From NCBI GenBank assembly GCA_037043015.1, contig CM073321.1, positions 3,539,001-3,603,000 on the forward strand: a stretch of 64,000 nt of DNA, in the 5' to 3' direction. Origin of the DNA: Bryum argenteum (taxonomy: Eukaryota; Streptophyta; Bryopsida; Bryales; Bryaceae). A model generated the notes under the pieces. It was given only the letters and a program-made list of their open reading frames with translations. It did no database searches and was not told the origin of the DNA. The translations under genes were made by a program, and so were the position numbers. Position 1 is the first letter of the stretch. Each line of letters opens with the position of its first letter. Positions 38,021 to 48,109 of the stretch are shown here, piece by piece.

Positions 38021-38100
38021 GAGCCCGATAGGGATCGAACCCGGACCTCCGCTATGCCATCATTATGTCTAAACCGTCCACTACATTTAGATTAAACCAT
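38021..38100 (-). other. tRNA-like sequence, perhaps a SINE or tRNA-gene relic
   Basis: On the minus strand GGTTCGATCCC (38041-38031) matches the Pol III B box consensus. About 50 bp before it AATGTAGTGGAC loosely resembles an A box. The T-stem pairs only partly and I cannot fold a full cloverleaf, so this is not called as a functional tRNA. Confidence 0.3.
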
Positions 38101-38692
38101 GAGACAGTTTCTATTACTGAAAATTGAATTATATATCTTATTGCCATTTATATTTTTTCCTTTATCAGTATTGTTTCACAACATGCGCAGTATTCCTCGT
38201 CGGGCTCGTGTGAGCAGCGCGTTACATAAGAGGCAACTATTTAAGGATGTAGTATAGATCTCGAGGGTTCTTTGCTTTCATTGCTTTTTGTTGTATTTTC
38301 ATGATGACATCAGCCCTAATTTATCTCTAAACCCTAAACCCAAAAACAATTTTTAGAATTACCTAAAACATATGTTCAATTTAACCTTTTAATAGTCATG
38401 CTTCTAATTTACACGTTCATCAATATAATGACATCAGCCCTACTTTCAATAGATTCACATAAAATCTTCAAGACAATACAAATGAAATATTTTTGCGAGG
38501 TGGGACCTTCATTTAAAGAAGACCCAACACCACGGAATTAAAAACCCTAAACCCTAAAAATAAACATTTTAAGATAGTACAATAGAAAATTCAGCGGTAA
38601 TAGGATACTTTACTTTGAAAAAAAATTGTTATAAAATAGTCAAAATTGTCCCGTCACCACTCTACGCTCACGCTTCTACGTTCCCCCCGTTC

Positions 38693-39481
38693 GTTCAACC
38701 ATGAAAAGAATCCCAAGTCAGTCTTCCGGACAAATTTGAGGGTGCGCGTTCCAAGTTTCAAGGTTTCGTCAACCAAATTAGGTTGATAACAGTTCTACAG
38801 CCCGAACGCTACCCGACGGAGGAGTCACATGTTGGATTGGTCGGGACTCTGCTCACGGGACAAGCGTTATCGTGGTTTGCTCTTTTATTCGAGAAACGAT
38901 CACCAATTCTAAGCAACTTTGAGCCTTTCTTAGAGGCGTTTGTGGAAGCATTTGGTGAACATGACAAAGCTCGATGGGCCACAACAAAGATTCGGTCGCT
39001 ACGTCAAGGTACACGCTCTGCATCGACGTATGCATCAGATTTCTGGCAATTGGCCTGCGACATCAATTGGGGCAAAGAAGCATTGATGAGCCAATTTTAC
39101 TGCGGTTTGAGGGACGATGTGAAGGACTTGTTATTATCTCTTCCTGATCCACAAACGCAAAACGAGGCTATTAGCCAAGCTGTGAAGTGTGATAACCGCT
39201 TATTCGAGCGTCGCGAAGATCAACGCCCAAGACAATATACAACTTGTCACAGTGCAACTATGCCAGCAAGCGGTCTAAATTCACAGTTGAAGGCGGAAGA
39301 CATGCAAATTGATGTGGTATGTGTAAAGTCTCTTACTCCAGAAGAAAAGAAACGACGTATGGAAGAATGATTATGTTTGTACTGCGGTGAAGAAGGCCAT
39401 AAGGTTGCGAATTGTCCTAAGAAGCCAAACAGACGCATTGTCAAGACCAGAAGCGTTGTGATTCAAGAAAACGAAGGTGCC
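38693..39481 (+). pseudogene. Chromovirus gag, C-terminal part with zinc knuckle
   Basis: Resumes the gag frame after the insertion (VSLPDKFEGARSKFQGFVNQ) and includes the typical central gag region (LLTGQALSWFALLFEK, TYASDFWQLACDINW). An in-frame TGA at 39368 is followed directly by an intact C-x2-C-x4-H-x4-C knuckle, CLYCGEEGHKVANC. It ends near 39490 before the protease. The protein would package the element RNA. The break makes it non-functional. Confidence 0.8.
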
Positions 39482-39589
39482 CAGCCACAATAAGAACCAT
39501 GCGGCTGGTCAATTTGATACCTCAATCATGTTCCTCCTTTGCTGCCCAACCTGCCCATTGTTTTACAATTCCTTTGTCTTTAGGCCCTA

Positions 39590-42500
39590 AAAACCTAAAA
39601 ACCTTAACATTAGTAGATTCAGGAGCATCTGCTTGTTTCTTCTAGATGAGGAATTTGCCAAGCATAATAAGATTCCTCTAGTACAGAAATCCAAACAATT
39701 ACACGTAAAAGTATTGGATGGACGACCTCTATTATCCGGTAGTATTATCTATGAGCCAGAACCTATGGAAGTAACCTTTGAAGACCATAGTAGCTATATT
39801 ATTTTCGACATTATTAGAACCTGTCGAACCCTCTTGTTCTTGGCTTTTCTTGGTTAGAAGAACATAACTCGTCTATAGATTGGAGGTTGCGAAGGATAAC
39901 ATTCCCTAGAGTATACCCCGAAAATATGCTTGATAAGAGATCTCGAGTCGAAAACCCGTGTTTATTGGAGCAAGAGCTTTTGCGAGGACATCTAGGAAGG
40001 CACACCATGTGTTATTTATGCGGCCCCAACTAGCACCGAAACAATTTCAACAAAGAAGCATCACCGGAGCAATACAAGGATTTCCAAGACGTATTTTAAA
40101 AGAAGTACGTTGACATGCTACCGGAGCACCGGCCATACGATTGCGCCATCGATTTACAGGAAGGAGCACAACCACCGTTTGGCCCAATCTATAATCTGTC
40201 GCGAACGGAGTTGGCGGAGTTGCGGAGGTACATCGACGAGAATTTCGCCAAGAATTTCATTTGTCATTCTAAGTAGCCGGCTTGAGCACCAATCTTATTT
40301 GTGAAGAAAAACGATGGATCATTGCGGATGTGCATTGATCATCGAGGTCTCAACAAGGTGACTAAGAAGAATCGTTATCTGTTACCGTTGATCTCCGGTC
40401 TATTAGAACAACTTGGACATGCAAGGATCTTTACAAAAATTGATCTAAAAGGCGCTTACAATCTTGTGCATATAAAGGAAGGAGACGAATGGAAGACAAC
40501 TTTCCGTACAAGGTATGGCCATTTTGAGTACAATGTCATGCCTTCTAGCCTTACTAATGCTCCCGCCGTCTTCCAACACATGATGAATGACATCTTTTGA
40601 GAGCACCTTGACGACTTCATTTTCATCTACTTAGATGACATTCTTATATTTTCAAAAAACAAGGGGGAACATGAGAAACTCGTTTGTTTGGTCGTGGAAA
40701 AACTACGCAAACGAAGGTTCTACGCCAAATTGGAGAAATGCCCATTCCACCAGATTGAGATGGAATTTTTGGGATTTCTCTCGACAATAGAAGGATTGAA
40801 GATGGATCCTAAGAAGGTGGAGGCAATCGTGTCTTGGGAAGTTCCAAAGACAATTTGTGACGTACAATGCTTCCTCGGCTTTGCTAACTTCTATCGGATC
40901 TTCATCAAAAATTACTCCCAGGTTGCTGCTCCCCTCACTCGGTTGACATGTAAGAACAAGCTCGAATAGAGACCTCAAGCGGAAAAAGCATTTCAAGATC
41001 TCAAGGCCACATTTACTACGGCTCCAATCTTGGTACATCCTGACTTTGAAAAAGCCTTCTATTTAGAGGTGGATCCTTCAGATTTTGCTTTGGAAGCGGT
41101 GCTTACGCAGATGGACGCAGACGGGAAGCTCCATCCAGTTGAATTTTATCCCGGCAAGTTTTGTGCTGCCGAGAATCCGAGATCAACTATAAGATCCATG
41201 ATATAGAACTCCTTGCAATAGTGGATTCTTTTTAAGAGTTGTGTCATTTCCTTGAAGGAGCTGCACATCTAGTGACCGTATATACGGATCACAAGAATTT
41301 AGAATACTTCATGACGTCTCGAGTTCTGAATCGTCGTCAAGCTCAATGGAATATGTCGCTTTCTAGATTTGACTTCGTTATTACTTATCGGCCAGGAAAG
41401 CAACAAGGATTATCCGATGCATTATCGAGGAGATCATATCTTGCGCCAAAGGTTGGAGATGCAGTTTTTGACCAATAGTGTCCAACATTGTTGAAGCCTG
41501 AAGAATTTAGAATTTGCGCTACTTTTGTGCCAATTGATGCCGATTTCCTCAACCAAGTACGTGTTGCGATTCTTGAAGCTGCTATGGCCGTTGATATCAA
41601 GCAACGCATCGACAATGACAAATTCAAGGTGGAAGAAGATCTCTTATATTTTGAAGAGCTGCTGTACATTCCGAAGGGGCCAACACGGCTCCGAGTTTTT
41701 CAATCTCGTCATGTCTTTCGAGCTGCGGGACATTTCGGGTTCAATATGACTTGGAACTTATCTTCCATGATTTTTGGTGGCCTCAAATGTGGAAGGACGT
41801 AAAGGAGTTTGTCCTTTCTTGTGACATTTATTTGAGTTCCAAGAATCCTCGGCATCGCCCTATGGACTTCTACAGCCATTGCCTATTCCGCGTCGACCAT
41901 GGTCTTTGGTTTTTATGGACTTCATTACAGATCTACCGCCATGAGATTTATTTGATAGCATTTTTGTTGTAGTAGATCGGCTTACAAAGATGGCACATTT
42001 TGTCTCTTGCAAGAAGGCGTCCTCAAGTGACGATACTGCAAGGCTCTTTTGTGATAACATATATCGTTATCATGGCCTTCCAGATGATATCGTTTCGGAT
42101 CGAGGAACTCAGTACGTATCAAAGTTTTAGAGATCTTTTTTTGAAATATTGAAGGTTGATATCAAGCTTTTTTTGGCTTTCTATTCCTAGGCTAACGGCC
42201 AAACGGAGCGGCTGAATCAAGATTTGGAGGAGTACCTACAATGACGCATCAATTATCAACAAGACAATTCGACCGCATATCTATTACTTGCCGAGTGTGC
42301 TTACAACAAGACTCTTCATGTGTCAATTCAACAAATACCATTCTTTTCCAACTATGGATATCATCCAAAGCTTGATTTGTTGAGTTCATCAACAAACATG
42401 AATTTGGCAGCTAAGGAATGTACGAAGCAACTATCAGAGATTCAAGCCACGTTGAAACTTCAATTGCAAGCTGCAAAGGAGTTTTACAAGGCGTCCGCAG

Positions 42501-42973
42501 ATAAATTTCGGAACGAGACACCTATTTTCAAGATTGGAGATATGGTATGGGTGCTTCGACGGGACATCAAGACCACGCGGCCGTGTGATAAGTTGGACTA
42601 TCAAAGATTGGGACGGTTTGTCATCAAGAAGCAAATCAATCCAGTGGCGTACCGGCTAGAGTTACCAACTGCTATGAAGGTACATCCAGTCTTCCACGTG
42701 TCTTTGTTGGAACCTTATCGCAAGCCGGCTTTTCCTGAAAGAGTGCAAGAGTCGCCACCTAGAATCGAAATTGAGAACCACGTGGAATATGAAGTGGAAA
42801 CAATATTAGATTCACGGCACAGAAGGGGAAAATTGGAGTATTTTGTGCATTGGAGCAACTACAACATCAATGAAAGAACGTGGGAGGATGCCAAAAATCT
42901 TGCAAACGCGCCAAAAAAGGTACAGGAATTTCATCAACGATACCCTCATAAGCCTGAGTCATCCCAACGATAG
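39590..42973 (+). pseudogene. Chromovirus pol: protease, RT, RNase H, integrase, chromodomain
   Basis: Domains in order. Protease with VDSGASAC at about 39.61 kb, then a one-base shift. Reverse transcriptase 40.10-40.97 kb with [19 protein letters not shown], and IYLDDIL as the catalytic YLDD box. RNase H 41.04-41.45 kb with [11 protein letters not shown]. Integrase 41.5-42.4 kb with DRLTKMAHF, SDRGTQY and NGQTERLNQ in successive frames. C-terminal GPY/F-like region (VHPVFHVSLLEPY) and a chromodomain at about 42.79-42.94 kb (EVETILDSRHRRGKLEYF, then WSNYNINERTWED). Breaks include stops TAG and TGA at 40.27 kb, TGA at 40598, TAG at 40967, TAA at 41233 and several shifts in integrase. The last 217 codons (42320-42973) are intact. 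Chromodomains direct such elements to heterochromatin. Confidence 0.88.
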
Positions 42974-43065
42974 CTTCTCTGTGACGCTTGCCTACCCAGA
43001 AAAATAAAAAGAAGGAGAGTACACCACCATGATTCACAATATTGCTTCTCAGAGACCTTGAAGTT

Positions 43066-43079
43066 AGAAAGGGAGGTGA
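43066..43079 (+). promoter_or_regulatory. Polypurine tract of the chromovirus
   Basis: AGAAAGGGAGGTGA lies directly before the TG of the 3' LTR. This is the expected place and composition for the plus-strand primer. Confidence 0.8.
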
Positions 43080-43383
43080 TGTCACAGAGATACATTAGAA
43101 ACTTCTAGATGATTCCTCGGAGAGATGTCACGAACATACATTAAAAACTTCTAGAAGATTGAGAAGCGTCTCGAAGCCTCTCGGATGTCGCTCAAGAAGT
43201 CTCGGAAGAAGCTTCCTATCTAGTAGTATATATAGGAGTCGAGGCTGAAGGATTCTTCAGTCTCGACAACACATCCCTTGGAGTTCTCACCTTTCTTGGA
43301 GTTGTTCGTGTTCTCATTCTGTTAATACAAGTTTTTGTTAGTTTCTATTTTGAATATCCTTGTGTCTTTCCATGTCTTTGACA
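43080..43383 (+). repeat. 3' LTR of the chromovirus
   Basis: 304 bp, the same length as the 5' LTR, TGTCAC to TTGACA. It shares the TATATATAGG box and the block CTTGGAGTTCTCACCTTTCT. Differences are mostly transitions, in line with decay of methylated DNA. Confidence 0.9.
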
Positions 43384-44450
43384 AAAGGTCTGCATTGAGT
43401 CTTGGGTAAGGTGACCTTCGTCAAAGATTCTAACTCTGCAAGCAATGCATGAAATTGTCCCGTGCCTTCTTCGCATAGTACTAAAGATAGTTGAGTCGGC
43501 AAATTTTTTCGAAGCTTGAAGCTGACACTAGCGGAAGCCCGCACTTAGCTTGATAATCACTTTTAGGTCGAATGTGATTTTTTCTGCTCAAAACTTCAAA
43601 GAAGTATCTTTGTTACAACCTTCTCTCGTGATGAGAAGCTATGAGACTTGTAAGGCATGTGGTCAGCATGCCTCCCAAGTAATGCATCTAAGACAACCCA
43701 AGCTACAACAATATGACCCCTTGGCTTTCATTAATCAGTTTTCTTGTGGAGTTGGGCGTTGAAAGCGGCACCTGCTTTTATGATGTTGCAATAAAAGGCG
43801 TTTGACCTAACACCTATTATTTTCATCCAGGCTAGCGGGCCAACATCTATACCTTCAAGGGTCACCACATTCCTCAAAGGTGCATTTGAATGGAATTGTT
43901 GATGAATTGCACTATTGTTTTCTCGTATATGCAAAACCGAAGGAGCTTGATTTTCTCTTGAGGGTAGTGTTGGACGCACTTTTGGCTACAATACGTATTC
44001 AAGGCGACTTCATTGATAGACTAAGGACTCAAGACATTCATAGCATTGCAAGGTACTTGTGAAAGCACATTCCAGTAGAATTCTCATACAACCGAGTGTG
44101 TCTATCTAGCCATCAGTACGTCACGTTGAGTATGGTGCAAGAGACTAACACCGTTCAAAAAGTCATGGCGAATGGGCCACAACTGAAACATGTAAATCTA
44201 GTCCTCTGGGTTCACCAGATGCACGAATAAAGTTATTACAAGTTGCACCACACTAAGAGAGTCACTAAGGGGACCAGAAGTATCAGTTTGAGCACTAGAT
44301 TGTAATTATATTGCGATGTAGACCTTCAGCAATTTTCAAACTATCTGAGTCGTGTAACGACACCCGTCCTTCTCGACCAAAGCCGAGGTGGAACAGCTTT
44401 AAATTCTGGAATATTGTCGAACCGTGTTCTCCCATATTTTAAATTTTATT
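43384..44450. other. Flank of the chromovirus, no supportable gene
   Basis: Two minus-strand frames, 43544-43338 and 43979-43731, have protein-like composition (for example EGTGQFHALLAELESLTKV) but no motif I can name. They could be pieces of an older gene or element interrupted by the chromovirus. Confidence 0.35.
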
Positions 44451-45259
44451 TCGTGTTTAGGGTTAGAATGTTACTTTTAGTCTTTGGGAATAAAGACCGG
44501 GTAGTTAAAACCGGTCCGTAGATAGCATTCTAGTTGTGTGGGTCATCCGGTTGGCCTTAGTAGATTCTAGAGCTTACCGAAGCGTTTTGATTCCTCATCC
44601 GGTTTCCCCTGGGAATTCCGGGTGACCCGGTTTTTCTACCGGGTGGGTACCGGGGCGACCGCTAGACCTGATGAATGGCCGGAAACTTCGCGCACGCCCG
44701 CTACTAACACCGGCGGCTCACTCGTGCCCGGAAGAAGGACCGGTGTACTTCTGGTGGCCGGAGTAATGATGTCTCGGAAGGAGGTTTCTGGATTAAGGCT
44801 TTTGAGCGCTGCCGCCACCATTCTTGGTCATTACAGTTTCAATTCACGCATTCTCAGTTCTCAGACATCGCCGCGCGCTCAGCAAGTCGGAGGAGAGTGT
44901 CTATCAGCGAGTCCAATTAGGGTTCTGGGAGATAGGGTTTCCACCGGAAGGAGTCCGGAAACGCAGGGTTTGGCGAGCGACTCCAAACGCCGGAAGAGAA
45001 GTAGCATCAGCGCGATGACGAGAAAGAGGGACACGGAGCTATGGCGAGTGGAGAAGCCAATCCCCATTGTTAACCGGGTAATTACCTAGCCAGTTATCCT
45101 TTAGTTACTAGACTAGTAGTCTGTACTTTTTGGATTACCCTAAGTCAGATTTTGGATGAAATCCGATGGATGGATGAAATCTTGTAGATGGATGATATCA
45201 ATTAGGGTTTGGAGACCAGTGTGGCGGCTAGGGTTTGGAAGAGGTTTGGGGAGCGAGGG

Positions 45260-45280
45260 CTCTCTCTCTCTCTCTCTCTC
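45260..45280. repeat. (CT)10 microsatellite
   Basis: Perfect CT repeat, followed 30 bp later by a GTGTGTGTGTATGTG stretch. It lies in the leader region of the large retroelement. Confidence 0.95.
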
Positions 45281-45559
45281 AGGAAGTTGGAGCTGGAGCA
45301 AGGAGGTGTGTGTGTATGTGAGTGTGTGTTTGTGTTGAATAGAGGAGATAACTGCTGCTTTAGACATATATTCGGAGGGATCAGAGAGTGGACTGCCATG
45401 GGCAAAAGTTATCTGTACTATCATGAGTTTTCAGTGAAGTATGTCTAGATTTTTGTGTAAATGTGTTGGAACGTGATTCTAAGTTTTCCACTCATGAGTA
45501 TTGGAGGATAGGGTTAGAAAGTGGGATTGATAAGTAGTATTATTGGATTTAGGGCCTTC

Positions 45560-46299
45560 CTAAAGCCAGTTTCAAAGTTGGTTCAGGGCCAGTTTCAAGG
45601 TCAGTTCAGGATCAGTTTGAAGTTCAGGGTAGGATCAGTCAAGGACCAAACCAGTTTCTAGTCCGGTTGAAGATAAGTTTGGAATCTATGGCAAGACCGA
45701 TTTGAAACTATGACATGTTTAGAAATAGGTCAGGACGAGTTTGTGATCCAAGGCAAGACCAACTTTGAGTCTAGTCCAGTTCCAAGTCTAGACCAGGACC
45801 AGTTTAGGGTCCAGGCGATCACCAGTTTGGGGTTTAGATTAGGACCAGTGTGGGGTCCAGACTAGGACGAGTTTTGGGACCAGGCTAGAACCAGTTTTGG
45901 GACTAGGCCATGACTAGTTTGGGGTCGAGACGAGGACCAATTTTGGGTCCAAGTCAGGACCAGTTTGAGGTTCAGACCAGAACCGGTTTAGAGTCTTAGG
46001 TAGGATCAGTGTTGAGTCTAGGACAATTTTGAGTTTCAACAAGGACCAATTTGGGATCCACTTTGGGGTCCAGAACAGTTTGTGAGACTAGTTTAGGGTC
46101 CAGTTTGGAGTCCAAACCAATTTGTGGGAACAATTTGTGGGACCACTTTGGGATCCAGACCAGTTTGTGAAACCAGTTTGGGTCCTGCTCAGGGTCCAGA
46201 CCAGTTTGTAGGATTAGTTTGAAGACCAGTTTGGGGACCAATTTGAGAACCAGTTTGGTGTTGAGTTTGAGGTCCAAACCAGTTTGTGGGACGAGTTCA
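45560..46299 (+). repeat. CCAGTTTGGGGTC tandem array, left part
   Basis: About 740 bp of imperfect units of roughly 17-22 bp with core (G/A)ACCAGTTTGGGGTCCAGA. The array is interrupted at 46299 by the copia element and its last units are found again at 51829-51895. Long frames across it (for example the minus frame 46277-45996, rich in LVPKLV) are repeat translations. Confidence 0.88.
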
Positions 46300-46670
46300 T
46301 GTTGAAGATTAAATCGCTCGTAGTTACTAAGGGAAACTAGAGTTGATTAGAGTATGTGGAGTGGGTTGGATGAATAGAGTCTTATCGTATATGTAGAGGG
46401 CTTGTCCACATCAGCCTTATCGTGTGTAGAGAAAGATGGACCACTAGAGCCTTATCGTATGTAGAGAGTGAAGGTCCTCTAGTGGTCTAACCTTTGTAGA
46501 GTGATCTTGATCACTCTAACCTTATCTTTGTTGTAGCAACTAGTGCCTTCACTTAGATATATAAGTAAGTGCTTGGAATGAGTGAGTATCTCATTCAAGC
46601 ATTCTTTGCTCTACTACTTGTAAGCTTTGAGTGTGTTGTATTCTCTCTCTCCCTCTATTGAATCTCAATA
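46300..46670 (+). repeat. 5' LTR of the copia element
   Basis: 371 bp. A TATA box (GATATATAAG) lies at about 46553. Internal repeats of GAGCCTTATCGTATGTAGAGAG type occur three times in the U3 part and may be enhancer-like. Confidence 0.96.
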
Positions 46671-46690
46671 GGTTATAGGCCCACTACTCT
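46671..46690 (+). promoter_or_regulatory. Primer-binding site of the copia element
   Basis: GGTTATAGGCCCACTACTCT follows the 5' LTR directly. It resembles the common initiator-methionine tRNA site (TGGTATCAGAGC...) with changes, so the primer is probably that tRNA. Confidence 0.55.
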
Positions 46691-47404
46691 TGTAGAGAGG
46701 TTGAGTTTGAGTACTTTTGGAGGCTTGGAGAGGTCAAGGAGGTGTTGCATGCACATGTAGGGCTCATTTGCACTACTTGGAGTCTCTTGGAGATTTGGAG
46801 GTGCACTTGGAGTCATTTGGACGTGTTTGGAACCATTTTGAAGGAGGTTTTGAGCATTGGAGACAATAGAAGCAGTTTGGAGGTGTTGGAGGTGACTCAA
46901 ACACTTGTAAGATTGTATGCTTGTTGTTTGAGTCCTCCTTGCACATTGAAGGTGCTTCTTTGCATTAAGGGCTCTCAAATCTATCGTTTGAAGTGTTTTG
47001 AGCTTAGGAGTGTGTGTTGTAATGTTTACTTGAGTGCACTTAGAGTTGAGAGAGCCGAAACTAGCATTTGGAGTGCACATGTGCACACATAGGGCTGATT
47101 TTAGCATTTGAGGTGCAAAAGTAGGTGTTTTGAGACTCCTAAGCTTAGATTTGAGTGATTTGTGGATCTACAAGCTTTGTTGACATAGTTTGAGAGTTGA
47201 TCTAGTGTAAAGAGTACACAAGTGCTCATTTGCATGCATTGAGGGTTGATTTGAGTGCTTTGAAGTGCAACCCCACCTTGTGTGTGTGTAAGAGATCTAG
47301 ATATTCTATTCAGAGGTCAAATAGCTTGAAGAAGATCAAATTTAAGTAAGAGCAAGTGTATCTTGTTTGTTTGAGTGTTGTAGGGGCAACATTGGAGCTT
47401 TGCC

Positions 47405-48106
47405 ATGGCTTCTTTGGAAGGTGAGAGTGTTAGGGTGCTTGAAAGGTTCAATGGCACCAACTTCAACTTGTGGAAGTTCAAGATGAACTTGGCACTTTCT
47501 TCCATGGACTTGTGGGAGATTGTTGAAGGCACAGAGGAGGCTCCACCATTCGAAGCAAGTGAGAAGGACAAGAAGGACTACCAAAAGAGGGTGCGCAAGG
47601 CGATGTCCATGATTGGGCTCAACTTAGTGGATGCGCAACTTGCGCACATCAAGAGTTCCAAGGGTCCGGCTGAAGCATGGAGCGTGCTTTGTAACATCAA
47701 GGAGACAAGAAGCTTGTCCAACATACTCTATTTGAAGCGCAAGTTCTTCACAATGAAGATGGAGGAAGGGGCGGACTTGTTGGAGCACATCAACAACATC
47801 AAGACACTTGCGGATCAACTCGCATGCTTGGATGTGCCCATGAGGGAGGATGACATTGTCATGACATTACTTGATAGTTTGCCACCTTCTTTTGAGAGTT
47901 TCATCACAGCATTGGAGACCTTAAAACTTGCTGACCTTAAGATGGAGTTTGTTGTGTCAAGGTTGATGCATGAAGTGTCTAAGAGGAAGGAGAAGGGTGC
48001 TCAAACTGGTGATGTAGCGTTGGTGGCGGCCCAAAACAAAAGGAGGATGCAAAATGGCCCAAGAATGTACTACAATTGTGGCAAATTGGGCCACATTGCA
48101 AGGTAG
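47405..48106 (+). pseudogene. Copia gag
   Basis: 233 codons from ATG 47405 (MASLEGESVRVLERFNGTNF), the usual start of copia gag with the NLWKFKM motif. The middle carries the UBN2-type gag domain (LYLKRKFFTMKMEEG, then LVDAQLAHI earlier). It ends in a zinc knuckle in which the first Cys is Tyr (YYNCGKLGHIAR), followed at once by TAG at 48104 and then CF. The stop falls inside the knuckle. In copia elements gag and pol are usually one frame, and the same frame continues beyond the stop. Confidence 0.88.
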
Positions 48107-48109
48107 TGC

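Larger units (their letters stand above)
26331..38690. mobile_element. MULE-2: 12.4-kb Mutator-like insertion in gag, with cargo gene
   Basis: The left end (GTGAGCGTAGAGCGTAGAGC and following) and the right end (CTCTACGCTCACGC before 38690) are inverted relative to each other. The left 200 bp resemble the left end of MULE-1. Just inside, minus-strand remnants at 26.7-27.2 kb match the MULE-1 transposase. The middle holds simple repeats and a 372-bp tandem array, and 31.8-37.7 kb holds a multi-exon plus-strand gene. Exact ends and the 9-11 bp target duplication expected for a MULE could not be fixed. An alternative is a composite of several insertions. Confidence 0.55.
25623..43383 (+). mobile_element. 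Ty3/gypsy chromovirus, split by a 12.4-kb insertion
   Basis: The element is bounded by two 304-bp LTRs that start TGTCA and end TGACA. Between them, in order, are gag, protease, reverse transcriptase, RNase H, integrase and a C-terminal chromodomain, the order of Ty3/gypsy. The gag frame is cut at about 26330 and resumes at about 38693; the material between is a separate insertion. Without it the element would be about 5.4 kb, a usual size for chromoviruses. Flanking 5-mers (AAAAT on the left, AAAGG on the right) agree at only three positions, so the target duplication is decayed or absent. By eye the LTRs agree at about nine positions in ten, which suggests an old insertion. Many nonsense codons and shifts show that it is dead. 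Confidence 0.85.

Noticed and set aside
25623-43383. Exact target duplication of the chromovirus
   Set aside because: The flanking 5-mers AAAAT and AAAGG do not match well enough to claim.
44622-45089. 155-codon ORF in the leader of the large retroelement
   Set aside because: Low-information Ser/Arg/Gly composition, other frames similarly open, no motif. Better explained as GC-rich leader sequence.
45996-46277. 93-codon ORF on the minus strand rich in LVPKLV
   Set aside because: Translation of the CCAGTTTGGGGTC array.
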